From: Roseateles koreensis
Lineage (GTDB): Bacteria > Pseudomonadota > Gammaproteobacteria > Burkholderiales > Burkholderiaceae_C
DNA length: 64,000 nucleotides
Direction: 5' to 3'
Assembly: GCF_028595305.1 (NCBI RefSeq)
Contig: NZ_JAQQXS010000002.1
Coordinates: forward strand, 310,001-374,000
Program-made: the position numbers and the translations under genes
In this document: positions 50,212 through 59,865 of the stretch, piece by piece
Layout of the letters: every line of letters starts with the position of its first letter
Numbering within the stretch: the first letter of the stretch is position 1
Notes under the pieces: generated by a model
The model's database searches: none
What the model saw: the letters and a program-made list of their open reading frames with translations, nothing else
What the model was told of the DNA's origin: nothing

Positions 50212-51186
50212 ATGCACACCCACACCGCACCACTTCTCATCGTTGGCGACATTGGCGTCGACCTGGTCATGGGGCCGATCGCGGCATGGCCCCAGATTGG
50301 CACCGAGTCCATCATGGAACGCAGCGAACTCCGTGCCGGAGGCTCGGCCGGCAATGCCGCCTTGGCGGTTCGCCACCTGGGTCGGCAGGCGCATCTGATC
50401 TCAGCCGTGGGACACGATGATTTCGGCAACTGGCTGGCGCAACAGTTCCACGGCTTGCAAACCTCCCTGCAGGTTTGCGACACCGGCACTACCGTGTCGG
50501 TCGGCATCATGCACGCCTGCGGCGAGCGCAGCTTCTTCACTACGCGCGGGCATCTGGAGCATTTGTCGGTGGCACATGTGCAGGCCAACTTGCCAGTGCC
50601 GCAGCCCACACCCACGCAGCCATTGGCGCTCTTGTCGGGTGTCTTTCTGGCGCCCGGCTTGCGTCCGCACTACCCGGCCCTGCTGGCCACGCTGAAAGCG
50701 GCGGGCTACCAAGTGGCGCTAGACACCGGCTGGCCCCCATCGTCTTGGGATGCGGCGCTGCGCGCTGAAGTCAGCGGCTGGCTCGCGCACTGCGATCATT
50801 TGCTGATCAACGAGCTTGAAGCCAAAAGCATTGCCGACATCGACGACCTGGACGCCGCGATGGCGCACCTCCGCACTCTGCTCGCCCCCTCCGCCAGCCT
50901 GGTCGTGAAAGCCGGGCCACGCGGTGCCATCGGGCTGGAACAAGGCGCGCCCATCGAGTGCAGTTCCCGCAGGGCGGCCATCTTCGACACCATCGGTGCC
51001 GGCGATGCCTTCAACGCCGGCTACCTGCTGGCCCGACAGTCCGGCGCGGCGCTGGCGCAGGCCATGCAAGCGGGCTGCGATGCGGCCTTCCATATTCTGT
51101 CCAGATTTCCGCGTGGGCAAATCAAGCCCGGCGAGTTGGCAGCTTGCGCGCAGCCCGCAAGCCTGAGCAGCACGGAGGCCGCATGA
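50212..51186 (+). CDS. PfkB-family carbohydrate kinase
   Basis: The 324-residue product is a ribokinase-fold enzyme. N-terminal block IVGDIGVDLVMGPIAAWPQI and GGSAGNAALAVRHLGRQAHL bind the sugar; LLINELEAKSI is the NxxE motif; and DTIGAGDAFNAGYLLA carries the catalytic Asp and the anion hole. It phosphorylates a sugar, sugar acid or nucleoside; the substrate is not predictable. The start codon lies about two bases from the likely transcription start, and no ribosome site is visible. The stop overlaps the MFS start (ATGA). Confidence 0.88.
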   Translation: MHTHTAPLLIVGDIGVDLVMGPIAAWPQIGTESIMERSELRAGGSAGNAALAVRHLGRQAHLISAVGHDDFGNWLAQQFHGLQTSLQVCDTGTTVSVGIMHACGERSFFTTRGHLEHLSVAHVQANLPVPQPTPTQPLALLSGVFLAPGLRPHYPALLATLKAAGYQVALDTGWPPSSWDAALRAEVSGWLAHCDHLLINELEAKSIADIDDLDAAMAHLRTLLAPSASLVVKAGPRGAIGLEQGAPIECSSRRAAIFDTIGAGDAFNAGYLLARQSGAALAQAMQAGCDAAFHILSRFPRGQIKPGELAACAQPASLSSTEAA

Positions 51187-52409
51187 ACGCACGCGCCCTC
51201 ACGATTGGCTACATCCTGCTGATTTGGTTCGTTATTTCCTTCGTCACCAACCTGATCGGGCCGCTGATGCCCATCATCATTCAGGACTTTCATCTCAGCC
51301 TGGGGCTGGCCGGCTTTCTGCCGTTTTCCTTCTTCCTGGCCTATGGCCTGGTGTCCATCCCAGCGGGCACCCTGGTGGAGGCGCGCGGCCCACGCACCAC
51401 GCTGCTTGCGGCCTTCGGCCTGAATCTGCTGGGCTCGCTGGCCATTGCCTTGAAGCCCGATTTCGTGAGCACCATGGGCGGCCTGTTCGTGATCGGGCTG
51501 GGCATGGCCATGCTCCAGGTTGTGATCAACCCGCTGATGCGCACGGCTGGCGGGGAGGCTCACTTTGCCTTCTATTCGGTGATGGGGCAGCTTGTCTTTG
51601 GCTTCGCCTCCTTCGTCAGCCCGCTGGTGTTTGAGCACTTGATGGCGCGGCCCGGTGCAAGCCAGGAGACGCTGGTTTGGGTGGCGTTCTATTGGGCCTT
51701 CACCATCCTGTTCATCGCGCTGATCGTTGGCACCGCCCGGCTGCCGCTCCCGGAGGTTGAACTCAAGGACGAAGAAAAAGCCGGTGGGCTGGACACCTAC
51801 AAGGCACTCATCCGGCAACGCGATGTCAGGCGCTTTTTCTTCGGCATCGTGGCCTATGTGGGCACCGAACAAACACTGGCCAACTGGATGTCTCAGTTCT
51901 TGAGCACCTATCACCAAATTTCACCCACCGCTGAAGGCGCGAGCGCGGTAGGCGCTTTCTGGGGCCTGATGTCTTTGGGGTGCTTGCTGGGCCTGCTCCT
52001 GCTCAAGCTGCTGGACGCCAAAGTGGTGCTGGGCCTGTTCGCAACCTTGGCTCTGGCCTGCGTGGCTGCGGCATTGTTCGGGCCCGCGCCGCTCGCCCTG
52101 TTTGCATTTCCGGCCAGCGGGTTTGCCTTGTCGGTGATGTTTTCAATCATCTTCTCGCTCGGCCTCAACTCGGTGCCCGACAACCACGGCGCCCTGTCTG
52201 GAATTCTCTGCACCGGCATCCTGGGCGGCGCCGTCGTGCCCCTGCTGGTGGGCTTGCTGGGCGACCAAGTCGGGCTACGCCCGGCGATGACGGTGGTCTT
52301 TCTCACGCTGGGTTTCATCTTGAGCATGGCTTGGTGGGCCCAGCCCCTGGTTCGCAATGAGACCGTGCGCGTGAGCGAGCTGTTCAAGCGCCGCCACGCC
52401 ACCCCCTAG
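51183..52409 (+). CDS. MFS sugar permease (FHS/FucP-like)
   Basis: The 408-residue product has twelve membrane helices. N-terminal helix 1 includes IWFVISFVTNLIGPLMPIII; the block GLGMAMLQVVINPLMRTAGG matches the LQ-x-x-x-NP-x-x-x-x-x-G element of the fucose/galactose/glucose:H+ symporter family. It should carry a monosaccharide or short oligosaccharide across the inner membrane. ATG overlaps the kinase stop, so uptake and phosphorylation are translationally coupled. The TonB-dependent receptor follows after about 100 bases. Confidence 0.88.
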   Translation: MNARALTIGYILLIWFVISFVTNLIGPLMPIIIQDFHLSLGLAGFLPFSFFLAYGLVSIPAGTLVEARGPRTTLLAAFGLNLLGSLAIALKPDFVSTMGGLFVIGLGMAMLQVVINPLMRTAGGEAHFAFYSVMGQLVFGFASFVSPLVFEHLMARPGASQETLVWVAFYWAFTILFIALIVGTARLPLPEVELKDEEKAGGLDTYKALIRQRDVRRFFFGIVAYVGTEQTLANWMSQFLSTYHQISPTAEGASAVGAFWGLMSLGCLLGLLLLKLLDAKVVLGLFATLALACVAAALFGPAPLALFAFPASGFALSVMFSIIFSLGLNSVPDNHGALSGILCTGILGGAVVPLLVGLLGDQVGLRPAMTVVFLTLGFILSMAWWAQPLVRNETVRVSELFKRRHATP

Positions 52410-52510
52410 CGCGAATAAGCGCGCGCCCCACCCTATTTTTTGCTGTCGAACGTCAACCCATCAACCCAGAGCGCCGCCGCGAACTCGCCCGGCCAGTGCA
52501 AGGAAATGCG

Positions 52511-55240
52511 ATGAACAATAAGCGACTCAAGCCCGTAGCCCTGGCCGTTGCCATGGCGCTGAATACCCTGTGCCTCGGCGCAAACGCGCAGTCCGCCGAC
52601 AGCGCGCCCAAGGCTGAAGCCGGCACAACACCGGCGCAGCTGGACCAAGTGATCGTCACCGGCATTCGGGCATCACGCCAAAACTCGCTGGTCAAAAAGC
52701 GGGACGCTGACTCGGTGATGGACGTGGTCACAGCCGAAGACATCGGCAAATTGCCTGATAAAAACGTGGCCGATGCGGTGCAGCGCGTGCCCGGTGTCAA
52801 CATCAGCTCCGGCTCGGGCGGGCAAGGCGGCTTCTCGGAGAACGATCGGGTCAGCATTCGCGGCACCAATCCCAGCCTGACGCAAACCACGGTCAACGGG
52901 CACACAATTTCCACCGGCGATTGGTACATCGGCGACCAGTCAGGCACGGTGGGGCGCAGCGTGAGCTTCACCCTGCTGCCCTCCGAGATCGTGAGTACGG
53001 TCGAGGTGCAGAAAAGCTCGCAGGCCGACTACATCGAAGGCGGCACCGCCGGCAATGTAAACATCGTGACCCGCTCGCCGCTGGACTTCAAAAAGCAATT
53101 GACCCTCGAGGCTACTGTTCAAGGACTGTATGCCGACCTGCCCGGCCAGTGGGACCCACAAATGAATGCCCTGGTGAACTGGAAAAACGACACCCAGACG
53201 ATGGGCGTGCTGTTTCAGGTGTTCTCTGAGTCCCGGCACGAGCGCCGGGACGGGCAGGAGGTGTTTTTGCTGGGCAAAGGCACGATCGGTGATCCCAGCG
53301 ACAACAGCAGCGCAGTTGTCGCCGCCCATCCCGACCTGAACGGCGTGAGCTATCCCACGCAGATCGGCTCCGCAGCGTTCACCCAGACCAGCAAGCGCGA
53401 AGGCGGTTTGATCGACGTGCAGCTCCGGCCCAGTCAATCGCTAACGCTGGATCTCAACGGCTTTTATTCCAGATTCAAAGGCACGAACCTGGACACCAAC
53501 TTCATGGCCAGCCCCAGCAATCTGCTGGGCCAGGGCATTTCACCCACCCGCTATACCGTGGTGAACAGCACGCTGGTGGCCGCCGACTTCCCGGCCACGA
53601 GCTACAACGCCAATGACCCTCAACCCGGCGGGACCCAGGCCTTTCCGGGCTTGCGCGACTCCATCTACCGGCCCAACGCGGGGTCTTCGTCAGCGTATCT
53701 GGACCTTGACGCCAAGTACAAACCAAACGACACACTCACACTGACCAGCAAAGTCGGCTACACCCGGGGTATCGGAGAAACGCCACACGACTACGGCTAC
53801 GAGGCCTACCTGATCAACTCGCCCATGAGCTACCAGCTGCACGGCACCAAGGGGCCGGGCGACGTGGCCTTCCCCGGCGTGGACACCACGCAGTTCAACA
53901 ATGCTGCCAACGTCACCAACGGCGGCAGTTGGTCAGGCTCGACCCAGGTGAAGGATGAAGAATCCTATGGCCAGGTCGATGCCCTGTTGATGGTGGACGA
54001 CGGCATCTGGGAGAGCGTGAAGTTCGGCCTGCGCTACGCCGACCACAAACGCAGCGCCTACAGCGTGAACTACAACTGCTCGGCCGACCCCAGCGCCCCC
54101 TGCATGAACAACCCAGGGCAGGCCTTGCCCATGCCGGCCTGGAGCGGCACCGTGTCGCCCGCCAACTTTGGATCGGGCTTGAACGCCGGACCCAATTTTC
54201 TGTCACGCTTTTGGACCTTGAACCCCAATGACATTGCCGCCTGGCAATCCACGTACAACAACGTGAACACCGGCCCCAACTACCAAAGCAATTTCACCAT
54301 CCGCGAGAAAGACACGGCGGCATATGCCATGGTGAACCTGTCGGGCGCCAAATGGCGCGGCAATGTCGGCCTGCGCGTGGTCAACACCCATCAAGAAGGA
54401 TCGGCCTACAGCGTCGAGGTCAACAGCGGCGACATCACGCCCATCAATGCCACGCATAACTACGTGAATGTGCTGCCCAGCGCCAACTTCAAATTCGACA
54501 TTTCCAAAGAATGGGTGGCACGGATCGCCGGCTCCGAGACCATGTCGCGCGCCGACTTTTCATCGCTCTCGCCAGCGGTCACGCTGAACAACATCAACTT
54601 GACCGGCTCAGGCGGCAATGCAGACCTGAAGCCCATTCGCTCCATCAACTACGAAGGTACGCTGGAGTGGTACTACGCGCCGCAGTCGCTTTTGTCGTTC
54701 GGTGTGTTCACCATGGACATGCCCTCTTACGTGGCCTTTCAGTACGCGCCCAAGCCCTATCTGAACACGGCCACCCAGCAGATCGACACCTTCATCGTCA
54801 CCTCGCCCTACAACGTGGCCGCAAAAAACAAGGGCTTTGAATTGGCGTGGCAGCAGCCGTTCTGGAAGAACTTCGGCGTGCTGGCCAACTACTCCTACGC
54901 GTCGGGCCATACGGCGGACGGCGCTGACCTGGTCGGCCTCTCCAAAAGCACCTACAACGCCGAGCTGTACTACGAGAATGAAGGCTTCAGCACCCGCGTG
55001 GCCTACACCTACCGCTCCTCCTTCCTGGTGGGCCTGGCCAACGTCACCCCGCAGTACGCAGCGGGTGTGGGCACACTGGCCGCCTCCATCAACTACAAGG
55101 TCAACGATCACCTGACCGTCGCCCTGGACGGCCTGAACCTGAACAACCCCGTCATCAAGTACTACTCCAATGCCGAACAACCCCAGGCGTTCTATACCAG
55201 CGGGCGGCAATTCTTCTTGGGCGTGAGGTTGTCGATGTAA
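52511..55240 (+). CDS. TonB-dependent outer-membrane receptor, carbohydrate-type
   Basis: The 909-residue product has a signal peptide (LKPVALAVAMALNTLCLGANA), a TonB box/N-terminal region VIVTGIRASRQNSLVKK, a plug domain (AEDIGKLPDKNVADAVQRVP, VSIRGTNPSLTQTTVNGHTI) and a 22-strand barrel ending with the aromatic-rich terminus FFLGVRLSM. The plug pattern is that of the sugar-responsive receptors common in Caulobacter and Xanthomonas. The ligand is likely an oligosaccharide produced by the GH9 enzyme. ATG 52511 has AAGGA upstream; a GTG at 52496 is less likely. A terminator follows at 55271. Confidence 0.92.
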   Translation: MNNKRLKPVALAVAMALNTLCLGANAQSADSAPKAEAGTTPAQLDQVIVTGIRASRQNSLVKKRDADSVMDVVTAEDIGKLPDKNVADAVQRVPGVNISSGSGGQGGFSENDRVSIRGTNPSLTQTTVNGHTISTGDWYIGDQSGTVGRSVSFTLLPSEIVSTVEVQKSSQADYIEGGTAGNVNIVTRSPLDFKKQLTLEATVQGLYADLPGQWDPQMNALVNWKNDTQTMGVLFQVFSESRHERRDGQEVFLLGKGTIGDPSDNSSAVVAAHPDLNGVSYPTQIGSAAFTQTSKREGGLIDVQLRPSQSLTLDLNGFYSRFKGTNLDTNFMASPSNLLGQGISPTRYTVVNSTLVAADFPATSYNANDPQPGGTQAFPGLRDSIYRPNAGSSSAYLDLDAKYKPNDTLTLTSKVGYTRGIGETPHDYGYEAYLINSPMSYQLHGTKGPGDVAFPGVDTTQFNNAANVTNGGSWSGSTQVKDEESYGQVDALLMVDDGIWESVKFGLRYADHKRSAYSVNYNCSADPSAPCMNNPGQALPMPAWSGTVSPANFGSGLNAGPNFLSRFWTLNPNDIAAWQSTYNNVNTGPNYQSNFTIREKDTAAYAMVNLSGAKWRGNVGLRVVNTHQEGSAYSVEVNSGDITPINATHNYVNVLPSANFKFDISKEWVARIAGSETMSRADFSSLSPAVTLNNINLTGSGGNADLKPIRSINYEGTLEWYYAPQSLLSFGVFTMDMPSYVAFQYAPKPYLNTATQQIDTFIVTSPYNVAAKNKGFELAWQQPFWKNFGVLANYSYASGHTADGADLVGLSKSTYNAELYYENEGFSTRVAYTYRSSFLVGLANVTPQYAAGVGTLAASINYKVNDHLTVALDGLNLNNPVIKYYSNAEQPQAFYTSGRQFFLGVRLSM

Positions 55241-55270
55241 ATCGGCATCGGCCAGCCGCTGATATCGAAC

Positions 55271-55300
55271 AAAACCCCTGCCCACCCGCAGGGGTTTTTT
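55271..55300 (+). terminator. intrinsic terminator after the TonB-dependent receptor gene
   Basis: AAAACCCCTGC-CCACCC-GCAGGGGTTTT is a perfect 11-bp stem-loop continuing into a T run, 30 bases after the receptor stop. It closes the kinase-permease-receptor transcript. Confidence 0.93.
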
Positions 55301-55530
55301 CGTTGGGGGGTGGTCTATTTATTGACGGCATGCCAGCAACGCTCCGCACGGACGGGCGCAAACTGCGGATCAAAGTTTTTGCCAAAACTTGGGCTTTTAC
55401 CGAAACCTCGGCTTTTTTTGGTTTGATCCCGCGATCCCCAAAGGTGAAAAGTGGCTAAATTAGCGCCTGGGCCCTGCCCAGCCTCCCCTGGCTTTGACCT
55501 TGTCCACCACGTTTGCTGTCAACGACATTC

Positions 55531-56037
55531 ATGACTTCTACCGATCTGGTTTCCCAATCTGGCATCCACGCGCTTCAGACCACCGGTCAAGCCCGGCCCC
55601 AATGCAGCCAATTCCTGACGTTTCGCGTCGGGGAGGAAGAGTACGGCCTGGACATCTTGCGTGTGCAGGAAATTCGCTCCTACGAAGCGCCCACCCGGGT
55701 GGCGAATGCACCGGACTTCATCAAAGGGGTGACGAATCTGCGCGGCGTGATCGTGCCGATTGTTGATTTGCGCATGCGCCTGGGCCAGGTGGGTGAGTAC
55801 AGCAGCTTCACGGTCACCATCGTGCTGCATGTCTGCCAGCGCATTGTGGGCATCGTGGTTGACTCGGTGTCGGACGTGCTGGAGCTGACCGCGGATCAAA
55901 TCAAGGCTCGCCCTGAAGTCGCCGCCGCTCTGGACGCACGCTTCATCACCGGCCTGGGCAAAATCGGCGAGCGCATGCTGATCTTGCTGGACATTGAAGC
56001 CATGGTCGCCAGCCCGGATTTCGGCCTGATCGACTGA
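55531..56037 (+). CDS. cheW: chemotaxis coupling protein CheW
   Basis: The 168-residue product is a single CheW domain: CSQFLTFRVGEEEYGLDILR, VQEIRSYEAPTRVANAPDFI, GVTNLRGVIVPIVDLRMRLG and VVDSVSDVLELTADQIKA follow the family order. It bridges CheA and chemoreceptors at the inner membrane. No other chemotaxis gene lies in the window, so this is an orphan copy away from the main che cluster. Between the receptor terminator and this gene are 230 bases with a small perfect hairpin (AAGTTTT-TGCC-AAAACTT, 55373-55390). Confidence 0.93.
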   Translation: MTSTDLVSQSGIHALQTTGQARPQCSQFLTFRVGEEEYGLDILRVQEIRSYEAPTRVANAPDFIKGVTNLRGVIVPIVDLRMRLGQVGEYSSFTVTIVLHVCQRIVGIVVDSVSDVLELTADQIKARPEVAAALDARFITGLGKIGERMLILLDIEAMVASPDFGLID

Positions 56038-56052
56038 AGACCATTCACGCAG

Positions 56053-56970
56053 CTACCAGCCCTTGGCGCGCGACTGCTGCTCGCGTGCCAGGGCGATAAA
56101 GGCCGTCACCACGTCGCGAATATGTGAGCCCCGGCGCCAGACCAGGCCCACGTCGATGCTGGGCAGCGCGTCGCGCAGGGTGCGCACCTCGATCCGATCG
56201 GCGTCCAGGGTCCAGGGGCGATAGAGAAAATCGGGCAGGATGGCGATGCCCGCACCGCGCCCGACGAGCGAGCGCACCGCCTCCAGCGAAGAGGTGCGCA
56301 GCAACACCTCGGGCAGCAAGCCGTGGCGCGCCCAAACGCCCTTCAACACCGCGTCGACCCGCGCAACCTCTAGCACCACCTGAGGCTGCGTTGCGCATTG
56401 CGCCAGCGACAACTCACTCTCCGCCGCCAGCACATGGGTGGAAGCCAGCCAGACCCGGTTGGTGGAATGGGTCAGCGGCTCGACCACCAAGGCCTGCGGG
56501 TCGCCCAACTCGTTTGAAATCATGATGGCCAGGTCCACCTCGCCATTCACCAACAAATGCTCCAGAAACTGCGGCGCGTCTTCCACCACCGACACCTTGA
56601 CCAAGGGATGCGCACGCTGAAAGCGTGTGAGCAAGTCGGCCAGGTAGTAGCCCGCCACCAGGCTGGTCACACCGATGGTGAGGCTGCCACGCATCTGGTG
56701 CTCATCTTCGCTGCCGACCATACCAGCCTCGGCCACAGCCTCCACCACCTTGAGTGCGCTGGCCTTGAATCGATAGCCGTCCTTGGTCAAGGCCATGCCG
56801 CGCGGGGTGCGGTCAAACAGCCGGCGCCCGACCGCTTCTTCCAGCTCCTGAATGCTCTTGGTCACCGCCGATTGCGCAATATTGAGCAAGCGCGCAGCGG
56901 CCGCAACCGACGCCGTGTCAGCAACAGCCAGAAAGTAGCGGAATTGTTTGAGGGTAATGCGCCGCAGCAT
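56053..56970 (-). CDS. LysR-family transcriptional regulator
   Basis: The 305-residue product has the LysR helix-turn-helix (AAARLLNIAQSAVTKSIQEL then EEAVGRRLFDRTPRGM) and a periplasmic-binding-like effector domain from about residue 95 (GSLTIGVTSLVAGYYLADLL to the C-terminus). It is divergent from the aminobutyraldehyde dehydrogenase gene, with 247 bases between, the usual layout for a LysR activator of the divergent operon. It therefore probably regulates putrescine uptake and catabolism. The effector may be putrescine or an aminobutyrate-type intermediate; this is inference. Confidence 0.9.
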   Translation of the reverse strand: MLRRITLKQFRYFLAVADTASVAAAARLLNIAQSAVTKSIQELEEAVGRRLFDRTPRGMALTKDGYRFKASALKVVEAVAEAGMVGSEDEHQMRGSLTIGVTSLVAGYYLADLLTRFQRAHPLVKVSVVEDAPQFLEHLLVNGEVDLAIMISNELGDPQALVVEPLTHSTNRVWLASTHVLAAESELSLAQCATQPQVVLEVARVDAVLKGVWARHGLLPEVLLRTSSLEAVRSLVGRGAGIAILPDFLYRPWTLDADRIEVRTLRDALPSIDVGLVWRRGSHIRDVVTAFIALAREQQSRAKGW

Positions 56971-57030
56971 GGCAATGAGTGAGCACTCTCGCTAAGAGAT
57001 ATCAATGGTCTCGAATCTAGGGCTAGACAA

Positions 57031-57055
57031 GGATTCAAACGCCATTCTTGAATCC
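57031..57055. promoter_or_regulatory. inverted repeat between lysR and the putrescine operon, candidate LysR site
   Basis: GGATTCAA (57031-57038) and TTGAATCC (57048-57055) form a perfect inverted repeat with a 9-base centre, located 60 bases from the lysR start and 160 from the dehydrogenase start. It contains the TTCAA-N9-TTGAA form expected for LysR dyads. A second, smaller dyad CTGATC-N8-GATCAG lies at 57189-57208, directly before the dehydrogenase start codon. Confidence 0.5.
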
Positions 57056-57217
57056 AATAAAGCCCAAAATCCTCGTAAAAACCCTTAAGGGCTGGCAACG
57101 ATATCACTTTTTTAGATAGCAAGGCTGTCAAATATTGAACTATGCGGTCCTGAATGGCAGACATAGAGTCCGGTCCATCAACATGCGGCTGATCCGAAAA
57201 TTGATCAGAAAACCTGA

Positions 57218-58672
57218 ATGACCACGCTCCGCGACCGCTCGGCCCCCTTTGCCACCCAACTGCTGATCGACCAGCAACTGGTGCGCGGTGAAGGTGCCGC
57301 AGAAACCATCGTCAACCCCGCTACCGGAGAAACGCTCTGCGACGTGCCTGAGGCCTCGCCCGAGCAAGTGCAGCGGGCCATCTCGGCGGCCAGCCGGGCC
57401 TGGGACGCCTGGTCGCAGACCACGCCGGCCGAGCGTGGCCGCCTGTTGTTGAAGCTGGCCGATGTGGTGGAAGCCCATGCAGACGCCTTCGCCACCCTCG
57501 AATCCCTCAACTGCGGCAAGCCCCTGGCGCCGGTGCGCAACGAAGAATTGCCAGCCATCGTGGATTGCCTGCGCTATTTCGCCGGTGCGGCGCGTTGCCT
57601 CAATGCGCCGGTGGCGGGTGAATATGCCGCCGGCTACACCAGCATGATCCGACGCGACGCCATCGGCGTGATTGGCGCCATCGTGCCCTGGAACTATCCG
57701 CTCATGATGGCCGTGTGGAAGCTCGCGCCCGCACTGGCCGCGGGCAACACCCTGGTGCTCAAGCCCAGCGAGCAGACGCCGCTGAGCGCCTTGTTGTTCG
57801 GCACGCTGGCGGCTGAAGTGCTGCCCAAGGGCGTGCTGAACATCGTGTGCGGGCGCGGCGCCAGCGTCGGGCAGCAATTGATCGACCACCCCCACGTGCG
57901 CATGGTGGCACTGACCGGTGATCTATCAACCGGCCGCAAGGTTTTGCAGGCAGCGGCGGGTTCACTCAAGCGCACGCACATGGAGCTGGGCGGCAAGGCA
58001 CCGGTGCTGGTGTTTGATGACGCCGACCTGAAAGCCGTCGTCGAAGGCATTCGCGTGGCCGGCTATTACAACGCCGGCCAGGACTGCACGGCGGCCTGCC
58101 GGATTTACGCCGGCCCCAAGATTTACGAAAAACTGGTGGCGGACCTCAGCAGCGCCATCGCCTCGCTCAAGATGGGTGTGCCGCAAGAGGCTGACGTTGA
58201 ACTCGGGCCGCTGATCTCGAGCCGCCAGCGCGAGCGCGTGGCCAGCTTTGTCGAACGTGCGCAGATGCAAGGCCATATGGAAGTGACCGCCGGCGGCAAG
58301 CTGCGGCGCGGCCCGGGCTTCTTCTACGAACCCACTGTCATTGCCGGCGCCCGGCAAGAAGACGAAATCGTGCAGCGCGAAGTCTTCGGGCCCGTGGTGT
58401 CCGTCACCCGCTTCACCGACACCGAGCAAGCCGTCAACTGGGCCAACGACTCCGACTACGGCCTGGCCTCCAGCGTCTGGACGCAAGACGTGGGCCGCGC
58501 CCTGTCGGTCGCCCGGCGCCTGCAGTACGGCTGCACCTGGGTCAATGCCCACGGCCTGTTCGTCAATGAAATGCCGCACGGCGGCACGAAGTCTTCGGGC
58601 TACGGCAAGGACATGTCCGTGCTCTCGCTGGAGGACTACACCGTCGCCCGCCATGTGATGGTCAAGCTCTGA
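57218..58672 (+). CDS. patD: gamma-aminobutyraldehyde dehydrogenase
   Basis: The 484-residue product is an NAD-dependent aldehyde dehydrogenase: [52 protein letters not shown] (general-base Glu) and [17 protein letters not shown] (catalytic Cys). The NAGQDCTA form and the neighbouring putrescine transporter fit the YdcW/PatD-type aminobutyraldehyde dehydrogenase, which oxidises 4-aminobutanal from putrescine to GABA. No putrescine transaminase gene is in the window. The ribosome site is weak. The potF-like gene follows after 66 bases. Confidence 0.82.
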   Translation: MTTLRDRSAPFATQLLIDQQLVRGEGAAETIVNPATGETLCDVPEASPEQVQRAISAASRAWDAWSQTTPAERGRLLLKLADVVEAHADAFATLESLNCGKPLAPVRNEELPAIVDCLRYFAGAARCLNAPVAGEYAAGYTSMIRRDAIGVIGAIVPWNYPLMMAVWKLAPALAAGNTLVLKPSEQTPLSALLFGTLAAEVLPKGVLNIVCGRGASVGQQLIDHPHVRMVALTGDLSTGRKVLQAAAGSLKRTHMELGGKAPVLVFDDADLKAVVEGIRVAGYYNAGQDCTAACRIYAGPKIYEKLVADLSSAIASLKMGVPQEADVELGPLISSRQRERVASFVERAQMQGHMEVTAGGKLRRGPGFFYEPTVIAGARQEDEIVQREVFGPVVSVTRFTDTEQAVNWANDSDYGLASSVWTQDVGRALSVARRLQYGCTWVNAHGLFVNEMPHGGTKSSGYGKDMSVLSLEDYTVARHVMVKL

Positions 58673-58738
58673 ACGCGGCCGCCCCAGGCCGATCAACCCA
58701 CTCCGACCCCGCCAACCCTTACCTCCGGAAACCACACC

Positions 58739-59836
58739 ATGAAGTCTAAGACTCTGGGCGCCATCGCCCTTGCTCTGGGCGCGCTGACGGCAGCGCATGC
58801 TCAGGAAGAAAAAGTGCTGAACGTCTACAACTGGTCGGACTACATCGCCGAAGACACGTTGAAGAATTTCGAGAAAGAGACCGGCATCAAGGTCCGCTAC
58901 GACAACTTCGACAACCAGGAAATCGTCCACGCCAAGCTGGTGGCCGGCAAGACGGGTTATGACGTGGTGGTGTCCTCGGCCTTCTGGGCCAAGCTGCAGG
59001 CCGACGGCGGTTTGCTGCGCAAGCTCGACAAGAGCCAGATGCCCAACCTGAAGTACCTCGACCCCGCCGTGCAGACCCAGTTGGCCAAGCTCGATCCCGG
59101 CAACCAATACGGCGTGGACTGGCTGTGGGGTTACACCACGGTGGGCATCAACGTCGACAAGGTCAAGGCCGCGCTGGGCAGCACGCCCATGCCCGAGAAC
59201 GCCTGGGACCTGTTCTTCAAGCCCGAGTACATCTCCAAGCTCAAGAGCTGCGGCGTGAGCGTGCTGGACTCGTCCACGGAGTTGGTGCCTGCTGCCCTGC
59301 ACTATCTGGGCAAGCCCGCCTACAGCAAGAACATGGCCGACTACCAGGGCGTCACGCCCCTGCTCAAGGCCATCCGCCCGTATGTGAACCTGTTCAGCTC
59401 CTCCGGCTACATCAACGACATGGCCAACGGCTCGATCTGCCTGGCCTTGGGTTGGTCGGGTGACATCAACATCGCCCGCCAGCGCGCCATTGACGGCAAG
59501 ACCGGCCAGAACATCGAGGCGCTGATCCCCAGCACCGGCGGCATCCTGTTCTTCGACCTGATGGTCAGCCCGGTCGACGCGCCCCACCCGGCCAATGCCG
59601 AGAAGTTCATCAACTACATCATGCGCCCCGAAGTGCAGGCGGCCTTGACCAACAAGGTGTTCTACGCCAACCCCAATGCCGAGTCGAAAAAGCTCGTCAA
59701 GCCCGCCGTGGCGAACAACCCCACCGTCTTCCTGAGCGATGAAGCCATGAAGAAGATGGTGATGCCCGAGGCCATCAACAACGACATCCGTCGCACGATG
59801 ACCCGCATCTACACCAGCTTCAAGACCGGTCTTTGA
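58739..59836 (+). CDS. potF: putrescine ABC transporter, periplasmic binding protein
   Basis: The 365-residue product has a signal peptide (AIALALGALTAAHAQ) and the PotF/PotD-type start KVLNVYNWSDYIAEDTLKNF. VVVSSAFWAKLQADGGLLRK, GVDWLWGYTTVGINVDKVKA and WSGDINIARQRA are binding-protein blocks, and FFDLMVSPVDAPHPANAEKF matches the polyamine clade. It binds putrescine or a related polyamine in the periplasm and passes it to the membrane complex encoded by the next three genes. The aldehyde dehydrogenase upstream supports putrescine rather than spermidine. Confidence 0.9.
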   Translation: MKSKTLGAIALALGALTAAHAQEEKVLNVYNWSDYIAEDTLKNFEKETGIKVRYDNFDNQEIVHAKLVAGKTGYDVVVSSAFWAKLQADGGLLRKLDKSQMPNLKYLDPAVQTQLAKLDPGNQYGVDWLWGYTTVGINVDKVKAALGSTPMPENAWDLFFKPEYISKLKSCGVSVLDSSTELVPAALHYLGKPAYSKNMADYQGVTPLLKAIRPYVNLFSSSGYINDMANGSICLALGWSGDINIARQRAIDGKTGQNIEALIPSTGGILFFDLMVSPVDAPHPANAEKFINYIMRPEVQAALTNKVFYANPNAESKKLVKPAVANNPTVFLSDEAMKKMVMPEAINNDIRRTMTRIYTSFKTGL

Positions 59837-59865
59837 ACGTCCTCCTGCCCGAACAAGTAGCCCGC

